Part shown: positions 35,967 through 46,700 of the stretch, piece by piece
How positions within the stretch are numbered: the first letter of the stretch is position 1
Layout: the number at the start of each line of letters is the position of its first letter
Source of the DNA: JACMLD01 sp963705285
Lineage (GTDB): Bacteria; Bacteroidota; Bacteroidia; Chitinophagales; Chitinophagaceae
NCBI GenBank assembly: GCA_963705285.1
Contig: OY970066.1
Span: 372,001-436,000 of the forward strand
Length of the DNA: 64,000 nt
Direction: 5' to 3'
The notes under the pieces: generated by a model
Seen by the model: only the letters and a program-made list of their open reading frames with translations
What the model was told of the DNA's origin: nothing
Databases searched by the model: none
Translations under genes and position numbers: made by a program

Positions 35967-37217
35967 TCATGCAATCATATCTTCTTTTGAAACCCGGATA
36001 CTGCGTATGGCAGTTTTATCAATGCCGGCCCTGCCCACAGATAAAATCAACAACGCCACCAATGATGAGGCCAGCATGGTAATAGCAGTGGCAATGCTGC
36101 CTTTAAATGGCAGAAAGCCCGCGCCGGATGAAATTAAACCGCCAATGCCCAACTGTATAAAACCTAGCAATGCCGATGCGCTGCCTGCATTTTTAGAAAA
36201 CGTCGCCAAGGCTATTGCCGCTGCATTGGGGTAAGTAAGGCCAGCGCATGACAGCACTACAAACAGGCAGCCGATGGTTGCCGGCAATCCAAACCATCCA
36301 TTGTAGGCCCCTGTAAAAAATACAATAGCACTACAAACCTGTATAATAAGTGTGGTTCTAAAAACTGTTTCGCCCGACCAGTGACGTGATAATACATGGT
36401 TCAATTGGCTTCCGCCGATAAAGCCCACAGAAAGTAACGCAAAGATGCCGCCATAGACATTGGCACTTACATGAAACTCATCCATAAATATGGCGGGTGA
36501 CCCTGCTACGTACACAAAAAGACCTGCAAACGAAAACGTACCCGCCAGCGCGTAAACATAGAACTGCTTTTTCTGCAGAATTTCCCGAAAGCCTTTTATA
36601 ATGGGCTCCGGCTTTAAAGAAACAGTTGTATCTGGCGGATGCCCTTCCGGCAAAAAGAAAATAATCACCAATAGGATTAGCAATACAATGAGCGCCAGCA
36701 AAACAAATACCCAATGCCATCCCAATGAAGTAATAACAAACCCACCAATAGTAGGTGCCAGTAATGGAGATACCCCAAGTATCAGCACCAGCAACGAAAT
36801 AATTTTAGTGCTTTCCTGCACCGGAAAAAAATCGCGCACCATGGCCATTGCGGCAACTGCGGCCACGCAACCGGTAAGCGCCTGTAAAAAACGGAAAAAC
36901 AAAAACAGGTTAATGGAATCAACTGCAATACACGCAAATGAAGCGGCTATATAAAATGTGAGGCCGATATACAGCGGGCGTTTTCTGCCAAACCTGTCGA
37001 GCAGGGGGCCGTACAGCAACTGCCCTACTGCAAAACCGAGGAAGTATGTGGATACAGACAATGCCACATTGCCAATGGTGGTATGCAAATCGCGGGCTAT
37101 CTGCGGAAAGCCGGGCAAATACATATCAATTGAAAACGGCGTAACCGTGTTTAATGCGCCGAGCATTAAAATCAGAAAAAAATCCTGTCGTTTGGTTCTA
37201 TTGTTTTTTGCAATCAT
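35967..37217 (-). CDS. Bcr/CflA-type multidrug efflux MFS transporter
   Basis: 416 residues from the ATG at 37217 (MIAKNNRTKR); twelve hydrophobic helices. The F-S-I-D-M-Y-L-P-G-F-P stretch in helix 1 and L-Y-G-P-L-L-D-R-F-G-R-K-R-P motif A are typical of Bcr/CflA drug:H+ antiporters (14-type DHA1). An alternative ATG at 37238 overlaps a TATTTTTG element (37236-37243, minus strand) that matches the Bacteroidota -7 consensus TAnnTTTG, which favours the shorter start. Stands alone. Confidence 0.87.
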   Translation of the reverse strand: MIAKNNRTKRQDFFLILMLGALNTVTPFSIDMYLPGFPQIARDLHTTIGNVALSVSTYFLGFAVGQLLYGPLLDRFGRKRPLYIGLTFYIAASFACIAVDSINLFLFFRFLQALTGCVAAVAAMAMVRDFFPVQESTKIISLLVLILGVSPLLAPTIGGFVITSLGWHWVFVLLALIVLLILLVIIFFLPEGHPPDTTVSLKPEPIIKGFREILQKKQFYVYALAGTFSFAGLFVYVAGSPAIFMDEFHVSANVYGGIFALLSVGFIGGSQLNHVLSRHWSGETVFRTTLIIQVCSAIVFFTGAYNGWFGLPATIGCLFVVLSCAGLTYPNAAAIALATFSKNAGSASALLGFIQLGIGGLISSGAGFLPFKGSIATAITMLASSLVALLILSVGRAGIDKTAIRSIRVSKEDMIA

Positions 37218-37360
37218 AATACGCCCATTGGGTTGCAAAAATACGTCAAACCAGTGGCCGCCGATGCGCAGATTATTTTGGAATTGTCCGCCAACCTTCA
37301 GCGAATGTTACGCCGATGGCCGGAGGTTTTAACCGACGTATGCTAAGTGAAAGGCGGTTT

Positions 37361-38281
37361 TTACTGTTGACTTTTACTTTCTGCATTTAAATACCCAACT
37401 ATATTTTTTAACTGGTGAATATGTCGCCGGGTATGAAACAATACAAAATAAAACAATTCAAGCCTGCTAATTTGCCCAAAGGCTGAATATTCAATTACTT
37501 CCGACAGGTTTACCGCTGCGCGTTTCTGCTGCAATGCACTATTCGATTTTTGCAATGCTACCAGCATAGTTTCTTTGTTGTATACACCAGCGGGTGGCAA
37601 AATAAAATCAGGCGACTTGAGCTTATGGCTAAAGTCCAAAAATATTTTTTTTAGTTCGCCAATACGCTCCGTTGGTTTTCTTGCGGCCGTTTTTCCTTCC
37701 ATATCCATTGCCTGCAAAATGGCATTGTTTGATTTGGTTATATGCGTAGCCAGTTGCGCGGCCGTCCAGCTGTCTTTAAACGGAACCACATTAATTTGCG
37801 CCTGCGTCAGCGGCAGCAACAACTCCATCAATTCTGTTGTTGCCTGGTCTACTTCCAAAAACAATTCTTTTACCGGGTCTATCTGCAGCAGGCAGAACAT
37901 TTCATGATCATCTTTATACCATTCTATGCATTGCCTGCTCAGATCGGCGCGGGCATCCTGCATCATGTCATGAAAAATATCTTTTATGCAATGGGTCTTG
38001 CTCATCCAGTCGGTCAGCTTTGCTGACAGGTAATGCCCCTTTGGAATCATAAATTTTTCATATCCATAACGCTCCGCTTCGCCCGCAGTTTTTTCTTCTG
38101 CTGTGGCAAAATAACATACGTTGCCTTTTTCATCCATATGACTGAGCCCGTAGTAAGAGCGGGGTTGCTCTTCGGACAGCTGTTGCATCATGGCGGTGAA
38201 GGCCTTTTCTACTCCTTCCGGAAATGTTGCTACCTTACCACCAAACAATGCCACATCGTGCAATAATGTATATGTATCCAT
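37361..38281 (-). CDS. Effector-binding-like domain fused to DinB-type four-helix domain
   Basis: 306 residues from the ATG at 38281 (MDTYTLLHD). Residues ~1-140 resemble the GyrI/AraC effector-binding fold (F-M-I-P-K-G-H-Y-L and C-I-E-W-Y-K-D-D-H-E-M). Residues ~150-300 are a DinB-like domain: F-K-D-S-W-T-A-A-Q-L-A-T-H-I, K-E-T-M-L and the closing L-F-H-T-R-R-H-I-H-Q-L, with three histidines placed to bind a metal ion. DinB-type proteins include thiol S-transferases. Divergent from the GlxA-like regulator with a 112-bp gap, so probably its target. Confidence 0.75.
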   Translation of the reverse strand: MDTYTLLHDVALFGGKVATFPEGVEKAFTAMMQQLSEEQPRSYYGLSHMDEKGNVCYFATAEEKTAGEAERYGYEKFMIPKGHYLSAKLTDWMSKTHCIKDIFHDMMQDARADLSRQCIEWYKDDHEMFCLLQIDPVKELFLEVDQATTELMELLLPLTQAQINVVPFKDSWTAAQLATHITKSNNAILQAMDMEGKTAARKPTERIGELKKIFLDFSHKLKSPDFILPPAGVYNKETMLVALQKSNSALQQKRAAVNLSEVIEYSAFGQISRLELFYFVLFHTRRHIHQLKNIVGYLNAESKSQQ

Positions 38282-38393
38282 AAACGTGTTTTTGATACGT
38301 TGCAAACGTACATCGGCAGAAAATAGAATCAAGGGTGTAAGTACGCCAATAAAGTGGGGCGTTTGCGACAAGTATTTTTTTTATATTTACCAC

Positions 38394-39374
38394 ATGAAAC
38401 ATGTTTCAATCATTGTGCCGCTTGGCCACAGCAGTTTGAGTAACATTGATGGCACACATCACATACTGATACAGGTAAACAAGTTCCTGGAGCTGATGGA
38501 AAGGCCGCCCTTGTTTGATGTACACCTGGTTGGCATTGAAAAAGAAACCAAACAAACCAGCGGATTGTTTACCATCAATCCTGACCTGTTGCTTAAAGAC
38601 GTTCCCAAAACGGATATGATTTTTATACCGGCCATTCACGGCGATTTTAAACAAGCGTTGAAAGACAATGCGGCTTTTTTACCGTGGATTACTGAGCAAT
38701 ACAACAACGGCGCCGAACTGGTAAGTTTTTGCATTGGCGCATTTTTTCTGGCGGCTACCGGTTTATTAAAAGGAAAACAATGCGCCACGCACTGGACGTC
38801 TGTAAATGAATTCAGGGCTATGTTTCCGGATGTAAATTTGGTAGATGATAAAATTATTACCGAAGAAGACGGCATCTACACCAGTGGCGGGGCTTACGCA
38901 TACCTTAACCTTGTGTTGTACCTGGTAGAAAGATATGCTGGCCGCGATATTGCCGTACTTACTGCTAAAGCATTTATGATTGATATAGACCGCATCAGCC
39001 AAAGCCCCTTTCTTATTTTTCAGGGGCAGAAATCACATACTGATGAGCCGGTAAAAAAAGCCCAGGAATTTATAGAAAACAATTTTGAAGAGAAGATAAC
39101 CGTAGATCAGCTGGCGTCTATGCTGGCGCTTGGCCGCCGCAACCTGGAACGCAGGTTTAAAAAAGCCACCTCCAATACAGTGGTAGAATACATTCAGCGC
39201 GTAAAAATGGAAGCCGCCAAAAAAGGCCTGGAGTCATCGCGTGAAAATGTAACGGAAGTGATGTACAATGTTGGCTATACAGATACAAAAGCATTTCGCA
39301 CTACGTTTAAAAAAATTACGGGCCTCTCTCCTGCCCAATACCGCAATAAATACAGCAAGGCGTTGTCTGTGTAG
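38394..39374 (+). CDS. GlxA-like transcriptional regulator (DJ-1/PfpI domain plus AraC HTH)
   Basis: 326 residues from the ATG at 38394 (MKHVSIIVPL). The N-terminal ~190 residues are a class I glutamine-amidotransferase-like domain with S-F-C-I-G-A-F-F-L-A-A-T-G-L-L, including the nucleophile-elbow cysteine. The C-terminal ~100 residues form a double helix-turn-helix AraC domain (L-A-S-M-L-A-L-G-R-R-N-L-E-R-R-F and G-L-S-P-A-Q-Y-R). Likely controls the divergent DinB-type gene. Confidence 0.9.
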   Translation: MKHVSIIVPLGHSSLSNIDGTHHILIQVNKFLELMERPPLFDVHLVGIEKETKQTSGLFTINPDLLLKDVPKTDMIFIPAIHGDFKQALKDNAAFLPWITEQYNNGAELVSFCIGAFFLAATGLLKGKQCATHWTSVNEFRAMFPDVNLVDDKIITEEDGIYTSGGAYAYLNLVLYLVERYAGRDIAVLTAKAFMIDIDRISQSPFLIFQGQKSHTDEPVKKAQEFIENNFEEKITVDQLASMLALGRRNLERRFKKATSNTVVEYIQRVKMEAAKKGLESSRENVTEVMYNVGYTDTKAFRTTFKKITGLSPAQYRNKYSKALSV

Positions 39375-39400
39375 CGGTACAGACTTTATTTTGAATGTTG

Positions 39401-39834
39401 AATTTTAAATGTTGAATTTGCGACAACGTATTGTTGGTGAAAACACCAACAATGGCGCGAAAACACCAACAAAGGCGCGAAACACCAACAAAGGCGCGAA
39501 TGAGGCATCTCCAAGCGTACTGGTATCAAGTTTTACAATTGCAAGCCTCCACTTGTGTAAATCACTGAAAACCTTTGCTGCAACTGGGTCTTTGGAAAGT
39601 AAGATAGTTTTTCCCGCACACCAATAATTTTAAATGTTGAATTTGCCACACAACGTATTGTTGGTGAAAACACCAACAAAGGCGCGAAACAACAACAAAG
39701 GCGCGAATGAGGCATCTCAAAGCGTACTGGTATCAGGTCTTACAATTGCAAGCCTCCGATTGTGTAAATCACTGAAAGCCTTTGCTGCAACCGGGTCTTC
39801 GGAAAGTAAGATAGTTTTTCCCGAACACCAATAA
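39401..39834. repeat. Direct duplication of a ~226-bp intergenic unit with hairpin and short tandem repeats
   Basis: Two units start with AATTTTAAATGTTGAATTTG at 39401 and 39627 and both end in CACCAATAATT. Each contains the perfect hairpin ATTGTTGGTG-AAAA-CACCAACAA(T/A) (39430-39453 in unit 1), then ~19-20-bp tandem copies of CACCAACAAAGGCGCGAAA (three in unit 1, two in unit 2), then a ~130-bp well-conserved tail. Open frames through the units look spurious. It lies between the GlxA-like gene and the aminotransferase, which is 122 bp further on. Confidence 0.85.
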
Positions 39835-39955
39835 TTCTATATGTTGATTATGTACCGGGCTAATCTGCGGCTGACTGGCTTTTGTTTTGCAGTGCCCACT
39901 CCCCCACTGAGCAAAAGAATTATTAATTATTAATTCTTAATTATTAATTTGTTTC

Positions 39956-41065
39956 ATGTTCTACAAACGCATGCCCATAGAAAAGGAATCGCCCGAAGAA
40001 ACCGGGTACGATACCATTTTATATAACCTGGCAGAAAGCTCCGTTACTGATTTGCATTTTCATGAACTGAATACCGATCTTACCCAGCTAAAGCTTGAAT
40101 ACGTTGCCCACCGCGGGCATGCCGGTTTAAGAAAACTTATTGCGCAAGACGCGCGACTATTGCATGAAGACCAGGCATTGCTTACCAATGGCGCTGCGGG
40201 CGCACTTTTTATCATTAATACCGCATTGCTTACCGCAGCAGATCATTTAATAGTTATACAACCCAATTATGCCACCAACATTGAGGTGCCGGTAACCATT
40301 GGTTGCGCCATTACCTATATACGCCTGCAGCAGGAAAGCAACTGGCGTGTACCAATAGCCGATATTGAAGCCGCCATACAGACCAATACAAAACTAATCA
40401 GCATTACTACGCCCCATAACCCCACCGGTATGCTGATGACCGAAGCAGAACTGCAGGCAATTACAGCCATTGCCGAAAAGCACAACGTTTGGTTACTGGC
40501 AGATGAAACGTACCGCAACGCAGGGTTTGCAACACTTTACCCGGTTTTGGCATCGCGCAGTAAAAAAATTATTAGTGTGGCATCATTGTCAAAAGCGTAT
40601 GGGTTGCCAGGCTTACGAATTGGCTGGCTGCTTACGCAGGATGCACAATTGATGGAACAGTTTCTGGCGGCAAAAGAAATGATCTATATCAGCAACTCTG
40701 CCCTTGATGAAGCATGCGCTTACCAGTTTTACCTGCAAAAAGAAAAATTTGCATTAGCTATTAATGAAAAGGTCATGAAAAACTTTGAGCTGCTTTGCGC
40801 ATGGCTACAGCAGGAAAAACGCCTGGCGGCTGTGGTGCCGGAAGGCGGCGTGGTTTGCTTTCCATGGTTTGCAGACCCGCAGGCAATAGACACCCCGAAA
40901 TTTTACCGCTTACTATTACAGAAGTATAAAACCATGGTAGGGCCCGGCCATTGGTTTGCCATGCCAGATAGTTACATGCGCATTGGCTTTGGCTGGACGG
41001 ATGCAGCAACTTTTGAAACGGGTTTGCAAAATATCAGCAAGGCCATTGATGAAAGCTTATACTGA
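39956..41065 (+). CDS. Aminotransferase class I/II, PLP-dependent
   Basis: 369 residues. PLP lysine K213 in S-L-S-K-A-Y-G-L-P-G-L-R-I-G-W, preceded by L-L-A-D-E-T-Y (cofactor-pyridine aspartate) and T-P-H-N-P-T-G (phosphate/substrate loop), and R in M-R-I-G-F near the C-terminus for the substrate carboxylate. Substrate not assignable. The plus-strand gene is convergent with an MFS transporter 10 bp away. Confidence 0.9.
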   Translation: MFYKRMPIEKESPEETGYDTILYNLAESSVTDLHFHELNTDLTQLKLEYVAHRGHAGLRKLIAQDARLLHEDQALLTNGAAGALFIINTALLTAADHLIVIQPNYATNIEVPVTIGCAITYIRLQQESNWRVPIADIEAAIQTNTKLISITTPHNPTGMLMTEAELQAITAIAEKHNVWLLADETYRNAGFATLYPVLASRSKKIISVASLSKAYGLPGLRIGWLLTQDAQLMEQFLAAKEMIYISNSALDEACAYQFYLQKEKFALAINEKVMKNFELLCAWLQQEKRLAAVVPEGGVVCFPWFADPQAIDTPKFYRLLLQKYKTMVGPGHWFAMPDSYMRIGFGWTDAATFETGLQNISKAIDESLY

Positions 41066-41075
41066 TAACAAATAA

Positions 41076-42269
41076 TTACATCTCCTCTACCTGCACAATA
41101 TCTTTTCCGCTGGCAGCCACATCGGGAAGTTTGGACACGTTGTAAATAATAATAACAGACATTGCTGCTATAACGGCAAAGGACCATTGCAAATTGGTGG
41201 CCTGTGCAATAAAACCCACCATGGGCGGCACCAGTAAAAAACCCAGGTAACCAATGGTGGAAATAGCTGCCAGCGACTGGCCGGTATTTGCGCCCTTAAT
41301 CTTTCCGGCAATACTGAACACCAGCGGCACAACGCACGATACACCCAACCCCACTAAAGCAAAACCGAACCCGGCGCTAATCTGAAAGGGCAGCACCACC
41401 GTTATCAGCAGCCCCGCAAAAATTAACCAGCCGGAATAGGTCAGTAATTTTTTTATACCGATAACATCTACCAGTTTATCGCCCACAAAACGCCCAATGG
41501 TCATCATAACCATATAGATAACATAAGCACCAATAGAAGCAGCTTTAGAAGAATGCACCACCTTTAAAAAATAAATACCACTCCAGTCGTACATGATGTT
41601 CTCGCACGCCATTACGCCAAAACAAGTCAGGGCAAATTTCATCATTTGCTTATCCGGCAAAGAAAACACCGGCTTTTTTGTTTGTGGCGCAGGTTTTTTT
41701 TCAAGAGTGTACGGGAAAGAAACTGCAGCAGTTATCATCATAACAAGGCTAACCGCAAGCAGGTGCCATTCCGTAGAAATAGAAAACAATACCATCAGGT
41801 AGCCCAGACCGGCACCGGCAAAACCAGCCAAACTCCAGATACCATGCATGGTGGTTAGTATCGACCTGCTATACAGGCTCTGTACATCTACTGCCTGGGT
41901 ATTCAACGACAGGTTCATGAGATTGCGGGCAGAGCCAAAACAAAATAATACCATTATCAACTGCAGGGTATTAATCACAAACCCGGGCAACGCCAGCAGA
42001 AAATTAAAGGCTAATGCTCCTATAAACATTATCCAGCGGCTTTCAAAACGGCCCAGCAATTTGCTGGTAACAGGTAGTGTTACCACCAGGCCCGCAGGCA
42101 TTGCCAGCAACACAACGCCCAGTTGCGCTTCATTAAGATGCAAATGCTGTTGTATGGAAGGTATTCTGGAAGCCCAGGTAGAATAACTGAACCCCGAAAT
42201 AAAAAAGTAGATACTGGTAACAATTCTGAGTTGCCGGGGAGACTTATTGTTCGGTAAGACCGCATCCAT
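41076..42269 (-). CDS. MFS transporter, YbjJ-like
   Basis: 397 residues, about twelve helices. F-S-Y-S-T-W-A-S-R-I-P-S-I in helix 1 and L-G-V-V-L-L-A-M-P-A-G motifs match the YbjJ-type MFS group of unknown substrate. It ends 10 bp from the convergent aminotransferase gene. Function unknown. Confidence 0.85.
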   Translation of the reverse strand: MDAVLPNNKSPRQLRIVTSIYFFISGFSYSTWASRIPSIQQHLHLNEAQLGVVLLAMPAGLVVTLPVTSKLLGRFESRWIMFIGALAFNFLLALPGFVINTLQLIMVLFCFGSARNLMNLSLNTQAVDVQSLYSRSILTTMHGIWSLAGFAGAGLGYLMVLFSISTEWHLLAVSLVMMITAAVSFPYTLEKKPAPQTKKPVFSLPDKQMMKFALTCFGVMACENIMYDWSGIYFLKVVHSSKAASIGAYVIYMVMMTIGRFVGDKLVDVIGIKKLLTYSGWLIFAGLLITVVLPFQISAGFGFALVGLGVSCVVPLVFSIAGKIKGANTGQSLAAISTIGYLGFLLVPPMVGFIAQATNLQWSFAVIAAMSVIIIYNVSKLPDVAASGKDIVQVEEM

Positions 42270-42397
42270 ATGGCGGAAGATAAATAATTTTTATCGTTTT
42301 ATGCCTTTGCGCACTACGGTTGATTACCATAACCGTAACTGAACCGGCATAAGAAAGTTAGTTGCACACCGTGCGCGCTCTTATGGAGCCGATTCGT

Positions 42398-43237
42398 TTA
42401 TTTATTTTTTCTTGTTTGCAATAGTGCAATCGCCCTACTGAGTTTTTCGGGGTTGTGCATGTAGCGTTCCAAATTATACACGGCAACTTTTCTGAATTCA
42501 ATGGGATGGCTTTCGCTTTGTAAAGAGATATAGCCTTCTTTGATTAAATCGCCATTTTTATAGCCTGCCTGTTTTACCCATTTATCGCGGCCATCGTATT
42601 GCGGTTTTTCATACACCAGCACCGTATCTGTGCCTGCAATATGTTTAATGATTGAATCGCCCAACACAAGGGCTTCAACATGCACCCACTGGTCTCCGTG
42701 GTATGTTTTGGAGCGCGAGTTGACGCAGTGCTGTGTATAAAGCGATTTGTCCAGCACCACATTAGTGCCAGGCGTACAAAGATTGGCGGTCGATCTTTCA
42801 TCTTTACCATTGCCGCCCAGGTATTGTTCTTCAAGCGAGATCGGAAAATCCTGGTGCAGGTCCATTGTTTCCGGGGGCTGGCATTGCAGCATGGCACCGC
42901 TGTTTCGGATGGCCCAGCCCGGCCCGTTTTTTACTTGCTCGCCGGTAAACCGGTACTCCACTACCAGTAGGTAGGCAGATAGTTTTTTATTGGAGAATAT
43001 ATGTCCGTATTGTTCTTTGAAATCATCATACTGGTCATAGCTCACCTTCATAACACCATCTGATACCCGAAAAGTATTACCATAGTTCTCGTTCAGCGGA
43101 TGATCTTTTATTTTGATAGTCCAGTTACTGAGATCTTTTCCGTTAAATAAAGCGGTGGCTTTCGGCACTTTATTTTGCACAGAACAACTGGTCATTGAAA
43201 AGGCAATCACACCCACAAGCAATATATATAGTCTCAT
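42398..43237 (-). CDS. DUF1080 (3-keto-disaccharide hydrolase-like) lipoprotein
   Basis: 279 residues. Lipoprotein signal with M-T-S-C18. The mature part is a concanavalin-like jelly-roll: F-N-G-K-D-L-S-N-W, V-S-D-G-V-M-K-V, G-W-A-I-R-N-S-G-A-M-L-Q-C and G-Y-I-S-L-Q-S-E-S-H-P-I-E-F-R-K-V at the end, the signature of DUF1080, whose members include 3-keto-glycoside hydrolases. Probably outer-membrane bound and active on oxidised glycosides. Monocistronic. Confidence 0.88.
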   Translation of the reverse strand: MRLYILLVGVIAFSMTSCSVQNKVPKATALFNGKDLSNWTIKIKDHPLNENYGNTFRVSDGVMKVSYDQYDDFKEQYGHIFSNKKLSAYLLVVEYRFTGEQVKNGPGWAIRNSGAMLQCQPPETMDLHQDFPISLEEQYLGGNGKDERSTANLCTPGTNVVLDKSLYTQHCVNSRSKTYHGDQWVHVEALVLGDSIIKHIAGTDTVLVYEKPQYDGRDKWVKQAGYKNGDLIKEGYISLQSESHPIEFRKVAVYNLERYMHNPEKLSRAIALLQTRKNK

Positions 43238-43709
43238 AATATTTTTTTACTTATTACAAACATATCGCATTTGCCACATTTAATACTTTCAACCGTTATT
43301 ACTTACACTATGTTATGAGATACCCTATAATAATGATTGCAAGTAGATAATAATCATGCAGATAATTCCTCGCTACCCACCTATTTGAATATTTATAGTA
43401 ATAACTAATATACTACCTAATAAATCACTAGGCTTCCACTTAATTTCTACTCATCGTGCTTTTGCTTCGCTTCGTCGAAAACCATCCCTGCCCGCTCATT
43501 TTTAACAACCTGCAATACAATTGATTGTGCTTTACGCGACAAACCGAGCAGTCTGATTATCTAAATAGCATTGTGCCGCAGGCGTATTGCTACTAATATT
43601 ACTGCAGAAAATACGGTACACCCAATTAAGTATATATCACTTTTTTACAGAACAATTCTAAATACTAATAAAGATAAATACTTATCAGGGTTAAATAAAA
43701 AACGATGCT
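43238..43709. promoter_or_regulatory. AT-rich region upstream of the giant adhesin gene
   Basis: 472 bp, strongly AT-rich, between divergent genes. It should hold promoters for both. I see no convincing gene, RNA or hairpin. A weak stretch of CGCTTCGTCG-like words lies near 43470. Confidence 0.4.
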
Positions 43710-46700
43710 ATGAAACAATTCTACTCTTTTATCACTTTGTGCAGTATTATATTACTGTGCTTCTTTACAGAAACGCTGCGGGCACAAACCTGCCAGTTGA
43801 ATATTTCTGTTACCACAGCAGATTCACGCTGTAAGGCTACCGGCGTTATAACGGTCACCATTACGGGCGGATCGGGAAATTATAATTATACTGTAACTGG
43901 CGGTACTTACAACAGCAGTACGTCTTCTAATATTATAGACGGGTTACAGCCTGGCACCTATTCAGTTAAAGTAAAAGATATATCAACGGCCTGTACCGCC
44001 GAACAAACCGGTGTGGTAGTAGGCGGCAACTACCAGGATCCCCGCTTTAACCTGAGCGCCACTGATGTAAGTTGCTTTAATGCGGCCAACGGCAGCATTA
44101 CCGTTAGTAACCTGCAGTATGGCAGGGCACCTTTTAATTTTACTATAGTGGCGCCTTCTGCGTCCAATACCGGCGTATCTAACACTACCGGTGTTTTTAA
44201 TAACCTTACTGCAGGCGACTACTATATACAACTGAGCGATTCATGCGGCGGTTTACAAACCAGGGTAATGACCATTTCAAACTATAGCTGGACCCCATCG
44301 CTTTCCGCAGTATTTAAACCTGCCTGTGATAGTGCTGCGGTAACCATTGCCGCATCTGATAACAGGGGAAATACAAACGCTTCGGGTTCTGTATTCAATA
44401 CATTTACATACGGTGCCACCCTTACACCGGGAGATACTATCTGGTCTTCTAACAGGTCGTTCACTTTTTACAAAGGCATCGCACGCCGTGCCACGTTAGT
44501 GGTAAAAGACGGTTGCGGTAACATCAGAACACTTAACTATTCAGATGGTGCCATCCCTAATGTAAACGCATCGGTAACCACCAATAATTACCAGTGTACT
44601 GACTTTACTGCTACCGTAACGGGGCAACAAAACCTTACCAGCCCGCAATATTGTTTATACAATAGCGCAAATACGCTGATAGCGTGTAACGCATCAGGGG
44701 TATTTAATAATGTAGCATACGGCGCTTACTGCATTACGGTAAGAGATAATTGTTACGATACAACTTTCAGCCGTTGCTTTACGGTTGCACAACCTGTTCC
44801 TGCTGTTGCCGCCACCGTGGGTATTAGCAATATGGTATGTACTGGTTTTACTGCCACCATCAGCGGTCAGCAAAATTTGGCAAGCCCGCAGTACTGTTTG
44901 TATGACAGCACCAATACACTTGTTAATTGCAATACAACCGGTGTGTTTGCAAACATCCCCTACGGCCCCTATTGCATTAATATTACCGACGGCTGTACAG
45001 GAACAGTCATTACACGTTGCTTTACACAAAGAAAAGCGAGGCCGCTGGTAGGCACCACCATCAGCTACTCAAACCTTACCTGCGCCAGTTTTACTGCCAG
45101 TGTTACCGGGCAGGCCAATATGGTAAACCCGCAGTATTGCCTGTACGACCACCTGGGTACGGTAATAACTTGTAACACTACCGGTGTATTCAACGGCCTG
45201 GCTTATGGAACATACTGTATGCAAATACAAAATGACCCGCTTTGTTACGATACTACCATTCAACGTTGCTTTACCGTTGGTGCCCCCACACCTGCCATTG
45301 GCAGCGCGGCCGTATCAAACAGAACCTGTGCCGGCTTTACAGCAAGTATTACCGGTCAGCAAAACCTTACTGCACCCAGGTACTACCTCATTGATAACAA
45401 CAGCGTAATTATAGATAGCAACAGCACCGGTCAATTTAATAACCTGGCGTATGGCAATTACTGCATACAAATGAAAAATGATGGCAGCTGCTATGATACT
45501 ACCATTCAGCGTTGCTTCAGTGCCACCGTGCCTGTGCCCGCGGTAGGAACAACAGTTACTATCAACAACAAGGCTTGTACAACCTTTAGTGCCAGTGTTA
45601 CAGGTCAGTCTAACCTTACCAATCCAAGGTATTATCTGTTAGACAATAGCAGTACTGCTATCGACAGTAACAACACCGGTGTGTTCAACAATATACCCTA
45701 CGGCGCTTACTGCATACAAGTGGTTAATACTTGTTATGATACCGCTTTTACACGTTGCTTTTCAGCCAGTGCTACGCCCATCAGCGTTGGCCTTAGCTCA
45801 GCAGCTTCCTGCACCATTGGCAGAACCAACCTTACCGTTAGTATCAGCAATGGTATTGCTCCTTACACTATTAATGTATACAATCCATGGGGAGCCCTTG
45901 TTAGCGCTACCAGCTCTGGTACAGCCGTTACCACTATCTCAAACCTTGCCGGTTTGCCCACGGGTTACCAGTACAAGGTAATAGCTTATGGCGCCTGCGC
46001 CGGTATAGATTCTGCCAACGTTACACCGCTTACTTATACATTGAACAAAAGCGTTAATGCTAATTCAAAATGCCCTGGCGGCTTATGGCTCAACGGTTCA
46101 GGTGATTTACTGGTGAATGCACAATTCAGCGGTGGTGCGGTTACACCTTCCATCATTAGCAGAGATGGTACACCGGTGGCTATTAATTTTACAACGCAAA
46201 GCGGTTCTAACTTTACATTCTCAAATATGCAGCCTGCAGACTATGTTATCAGGTATACATTGCAGGGATGCGCCACTATTGTGTATGATACTTTCAACTT
46301 AAGGCCATACAATTACCCTAACCTTGATCAGAGTGCGGTATACCAGTGTAACAATAATAATTTTAGTGTAAGTGCAGCAGCGTCTGGTGGATTGGCCCCT
46401 TTTACCTACGAGATAATAGGAAGCAGCCCTTCATTTCCAGCTATTACACAAGCGCCGCAAGTGGGTTCTACATTTGGCATCAACAACGGTACAACATATT
46501 CACTGGTGCGCTTGCGCATGACTGATGCCTGCGGTAATGCCACTATTAACGATGCAAGTATTCTGCCGCTTGCCAATACCATTATTACGGCATCGTCAGA
46601 TTGTTATTACAATGATATCAGCCTTTCCGTAGACACTATTGCCAATGCCAGCTATACATGGTATAAGAAAACGAGTGATACCGATAGTGTATTGGTATCA

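Noticed and set aside
39433..39500. Possible CRISPR array (CACCAACAAAGGCGCGAAA copies)
   Set aside because: Copies are adjacent with no unique spacers and no cas genes are in the window.
39409..39834. Two similar ~70-residue open frames in the duplicated element
   Set aside because: They follow the duplicated DNA, start in repeat words, and are rich in N-K-G-A repeats from the short tandem repeat. No protein features.
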